Origin: JAABUE01 sp034431895
GTDB taxonomy: Bacteria; Chloroflexota; Anaerolineae; Anaerolineales; Villigracilaceae
DNA: 7,886 nt
Direction of reading: 5' to 3'
NCBI GenBank assembly: GCA_034431895.1
Contig: DAOUCM010000190.1
Coordinates: forward strand, 1-7,886
Positions within the stretch are counted from its first letter, which is position 1. Each line of letters begins with the position of its first letter. Below, piece after piece: positions 6,219 through 7,886 of the stretch. The notes beneath the pieces were generated by a model. It did not search any database and had not been told where the DNA came from. It was given only the letters and a program-made list of their open reading frames with translations. Both the position numbers and the translations under genes were made by a program.

Positions 6219-7259
6219 TCAACAAAAAATACCGCTGATATTGTTTGCCAGCACCTTTTCACTGAAAGACTGGCTATGCAGCAAGCCCATACGGTCGTAC
6301 ACTTCCTCCAGGGTTTGCTGGGCGATGAACTTGGCCTTCACCGTTCCGCTGAACAAGGCTTCCATCAACTTTCTAGGCTGGGCAATCAACTCTGCCCGCC
6401 GCGCGCGCAGCGGCGCCAGATAGGCATTCAACACTTCCGCCAGGCGGCCTTTCACCTCCACATCGCCTACTTTCCCAGCGCGGTAACGGCTCTTCAAATC
6501 CTCCACTTCGGCCTGGTCGGGGTTGAAAACCTCATGGTAGGCAAAGACCGGGTTGCCGTCCACATGACCGGGGTCGCTGGTATGGAGGCGGGTCGGGTCG
6601 GTGTACATCGTCATCACCTTGCGCGTCGTCTCCTCTGGGGTATCTCGCAGGTAGATAGCGTTGTCATAGGAGGTGTGCATCGTGCGGTTATCCAGGCCGG
6701 GCAGGCGCGCCGCTTTGGAAAGCAGCGCCTTCGGCTCGGGGAAGGTCTGACCGTAGGCCTGGTTGAACCGCCGCGCCGTCTCGCGCGTCAGTTCGATGTG
6801 CGGCAGTTGGTCTTCGCCTACCGGCACCACGTTGGCTTTATAAAGCAGGATGTCGGCCGCCTGTAACACCGGGTAGGCCAGCAGCCCAAGCGACGGCTGC
6901 AACTCCAACTCTTTGATCTGTTCCTTGTAGGTCGGCACCCGTTCCAGGCGCGCGACGGTCGTCAACATGCCCAGCAGCAGCGCCAATTGCGCATGTTCGG
7001 GGATGATGGATTGCAGCACGATGGTCGCGCGCTGCGGGTCAATGCCTGCCGCCAGCCAGTCGGCCAGCATGTTCAAAATATTCTCCTGCACCCGTTCGGG
7101 ATGCGCATATTCGGTGGTCAGAACGTGCAAATCAGCCACCAGGAAAAAGCACTCGTGCGAATCCTGCAAGCGCGTCCAATTTTCCAACGTCCCAACCAGA
7201 TGACCGAGATGACGCGGCCCGGTAGGGCGGTGACCGGTGAGGATGCGTTTCTTGGACAT
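6219..7259 (-). CDS. trpS: tryptophanyl-tRNA synthetase
   Basis: 346 residues. A class I synthetase that activates Trp with ATP and charges tRNA-Trp in the cytoplasm. The N-terminal ATP site is clear: TGHRPTGPRHLGH, with the HIGH motif as HLGH (17-20). ADLHVLTT, LARLERVPT, YPVLQAADILLYKA and PVGEDQLPHIELTRE are in the normal TrpRS order, so the Rossmann core is complete. The second ATP motif is unusual: where KMSKS is expected after LPGLDNR the protein has TMHTS (193-197), followed by normal YDNAI. The C-terminus runs about 18 residues past the usual MGLL end. An AGGT (7269-7272) overlapping the upstream stop serves as a weak ribosome site 9 nt before the ATG. The 11-bp gap after the small upstream gene implies one mRNA under T-box control. 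Confidence 0.94.
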   Translation of the reverse strand: MSKKRILTGHRPTGPRHLGHLVGTLENWTRLQDSHECFFLVADLHVLTTEYAHPERVQENILNMLADWLAAGIDPQRATIVLQSIIPEHAQLALLLGMLTTVARLERVPTYKEQIKELELQPSLGLLAYPVLQAADILLYKANVVPVGEDQLPHIELTRETARRFNQAYGQTFPEPKALLSKAARLPGLDNRTMHTSYDNAIYLRDTPEETTRKVMTMYTDPTRLHTSDPGHVDGNPVFAYHEVFNPDQAEVEDLKSRYRAGKVGDVEVKGRLAEVLNAYLAPLRARRAELIAQPRKLMEALFSGTVKAKFIAQQTLEEVYDRMGLLHSQSFSEKVLANNISGIFC

Positions 7260-7270
7260 AGAGACTTAAC

Positions 7271-7465
7271 CTATGGCACGAACAGCGCCGCAAAGGTCCG
7301 CCCCGCTTCTTGCTGGACCTTCAACCTGCCCACCGCCAAAACAGCCTCTGTCGCCTCCTCGACGGACTCAGCCACCTGTACGCACGAGCGTTCCTGCAAA
7401 GGGAAAATCTCCTCCCGCCCTGCGGCTGCGGATTCGATTGCGTTTGATTCAGTTTGTGTGTTCAT
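7271..7465 (-). CDS. small hypothetical protein between T-box and trpS
   Basis: 64 residues, acidic, with no membrane segment, no signal peptide and no Trp. Residues 28-50 (VQVAESVEEATEAVLAVGR) could form an amphipathic helix. The frame is open further upstream to 7513, but that part runs through the T-box terminator. The ATG at 7465 is chosen because AAGGAG (7474-7479) lies 8 nt before it and because it starts just after the terminator U run. It is the first gene read when the T-box antiterminates, and its stop overlaps the weak ribosome site of trpS. I do not recognise a family. Ribosomes finishing it may help translation of trpS. Confidence 0.6.
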   Translation of the reverse strand: MNTQTESNAIESAAAGREEIFPLQERSCVQVAESVEEATEAVLAVGRLKVQQEAGRTFAALFVP

Positions 7466-7490
7466 CTTTTCTTCTCCTTCTCGTACAAAC

Positions 7491-7525
7491 AAAAATAGCG
7501 TCCATCCCAACATGGGACGAACGCT
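7491..7525 (-). terminator. T-box regulated terminator
   Basis: AGCGTTCGTCCCA (7525-7513), loop TGT, TGGGATGGACGCT (7509-7497): a 13-bp stem with two G-U pairs, followed by A and five U (7495-7491). Its 5' arm contains CGTCCCA, which the antiterminator also needs, so the two folds exclude each other. Confidence 0.92.
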
Positions 7526-7570
7526 GTTGCATCCGTGGTGCCACCCAACTTAGGCCGGCCCTGGCCTGAT

Positions 7571-7600
7571 AAAAAAATTCCCTGATGAAGCATCAGGGAA
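7571..7600 (-). terminator. extra intrinsic-terminator-like hairpin inside the T-box leader
   Basis: On the minus strand TTCCCTGATG (7600-7591), loop CTT, CATCAGGGAA (7587-7578): a perfect 10-bp stem followed at once by seven U (7577-7571). It lies 23 nt before the T-box sequence, where no terminator is expected. On the plus strand it has no T tail, so it would act only on the trp leader. Confidence 0.7.
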
Positions 7601-7856
7601 AAGAAAGCCAGCCTCACTCGATTGGTCAGCGGGCTTGCTAGTCGAAACATCTTCCGACAACAACAAACCTAGTGACCTCGCCTGGATAACGGCGGCGACT
7701 TCCGGCGCGGGCTACTCATTGTGCATTTTCGCCCTGCGGCTCAGAGGTCCATTCGGCGCTGTCGTCTTGGGCAGGGCTTTCACCTATCGCCTGCTCTCTG
7801 TACCATCGTCCAGCGCGTACTCGTCCTCGTCACAGCCTTTCGAAATATTGGCAGTG

Positions 7857-7884
7857 ATTATATCCAGAAAGACGATTGTGTCAA
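7857..7884 (-). promoter_or_regulatory. sigma70-type promoter of the trp operon
   Basis: TTGACA (7884-7879) and TATAAT (7862-7857) both match consensus with a 16-bp spacer. Transcription should start near 7850, just before stem I of the T-box. Such a strong constitutive promoter fits control at the attenuation step. Confidence 0.88.
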
Positions 7885-7886
7885 GT

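Larger units (their letters stand above)
7491..7850 (-). promoter_or_regulatory. T-box riboswitch, tRNA-Trp specific (trpS leader)
   Basis: The untranslated leader upstream of trpS shows T-box landmarks in order on the minus strand. Stem I starts with GACGAGGACGAGTA (7831-7818), then CAGAGAGC (7800-7793, AG bulge) and GGTGAAAG (7784-7777, distal loop). The specifier region GAATGGACCTCTGAG has codon TGG at 7751-7749, so the sensed tRNA is Trp. AATGAGTAG (7720-7712) and CCGTTATC resemble the conserved stretch around stem III. The T-box sequence TTGGGTGGCACCACGG (7548-7533) has bulge UGGC (7543-7540), complementary to the GCCA end of tRNA-Trp. Antiterminator helices TGGG/CCCA and ACGGA/TTCGT use the 5' arm of the terminator at 7491-7525, so uncharged tRNA-Trp should allow read-through. 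Between stem III and the antiterminator is extra sequence with a nested hairpin (GGTCA 7677-7673 with TGACC 7628-7624) and a U-tailed hairpin at 7571-7600. Confidence 0.93.

Noticed and set aside
7466..7513. Upstream extension of the 64-residue gene to the ATG at 7513
   Set aside because: That start lies in the arm of the T-box terminator, while the ATG at 7465 has a good Shine-Dalgarno at the right spacing.
1..7886. CRISPR array, transposase, phage genes or defence system
   Set aside because: No regularly spaced repeats, no transposase or integrase motifs and no known defence domains were seen in any frame.

Overview
This moderately GC-rich bacterial window most resembles a member of the Chloroflexota, possibly Anaerolineae-like. 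That is an inference from the combined gene content: a tRNA-Trp T-box, a TrpB2-type tryptophan synthase beta chain, a degenerate CinA, and secreted or anchored M14 and YkuD enzymes with Pro/Thr-rich linkers. No phylogenetic marker was tested.

Plus strand, 1-3397: the 3' part of a cinA-like gene is followed with no gap by a membrane-anchored M14-family zinc carboxypeptidase. Next is a secreted L,D-transpeptidase with its own extended -10 promoter and almost no 5' leader. A tRNA-Asp(GTC) follows, driven by a promoter whose -35 box overlaps the transpeptidase stop codon. A symmetric hairpin at 3467-3492 separates this half from the convergent minus-strand genes and can terminate transcription from both sides.

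Minus strand, 4523 to 3535: a two-gene unit starts from a promoter placed so that the transcript should begin at or next to the ATG (leaderless). It encodes a 62-residue single-pass membrane protein, coupled by an ATGA overlap to a 263-residue lipoprotein of unknown function.

Minus strand, 7884 to 4553: a tryptophan operon. A consensus promoter (TTGACA, 16 bp, TATAAT) drives a leader of about 360 nt that is a T-box riboswitch. Its specifier codon is TGG (Trp) and its antiterminator bulge UGGC matches the GCCA end of tRNA-Trp. Downstream are a 64-residue unknown protein, trpS (tryptophanyl-tRNA synthetase with a strongly altered KMSKS loop) and, after a 223-bp spacer full of repeats and hairpins, trpB2, closed by a terminator. 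Uncharged tRNA-Trp would raise expression of both the charging enzyme and an enzyme that can make Trp from indole. The most unusual part is a second hairpin with a seven-U tail inside the T-box leader, upstream of the antiterminator. The spacer before trpB2 also holds two heptamer arrays around a segment that can fold in two mutually exclusive ways.
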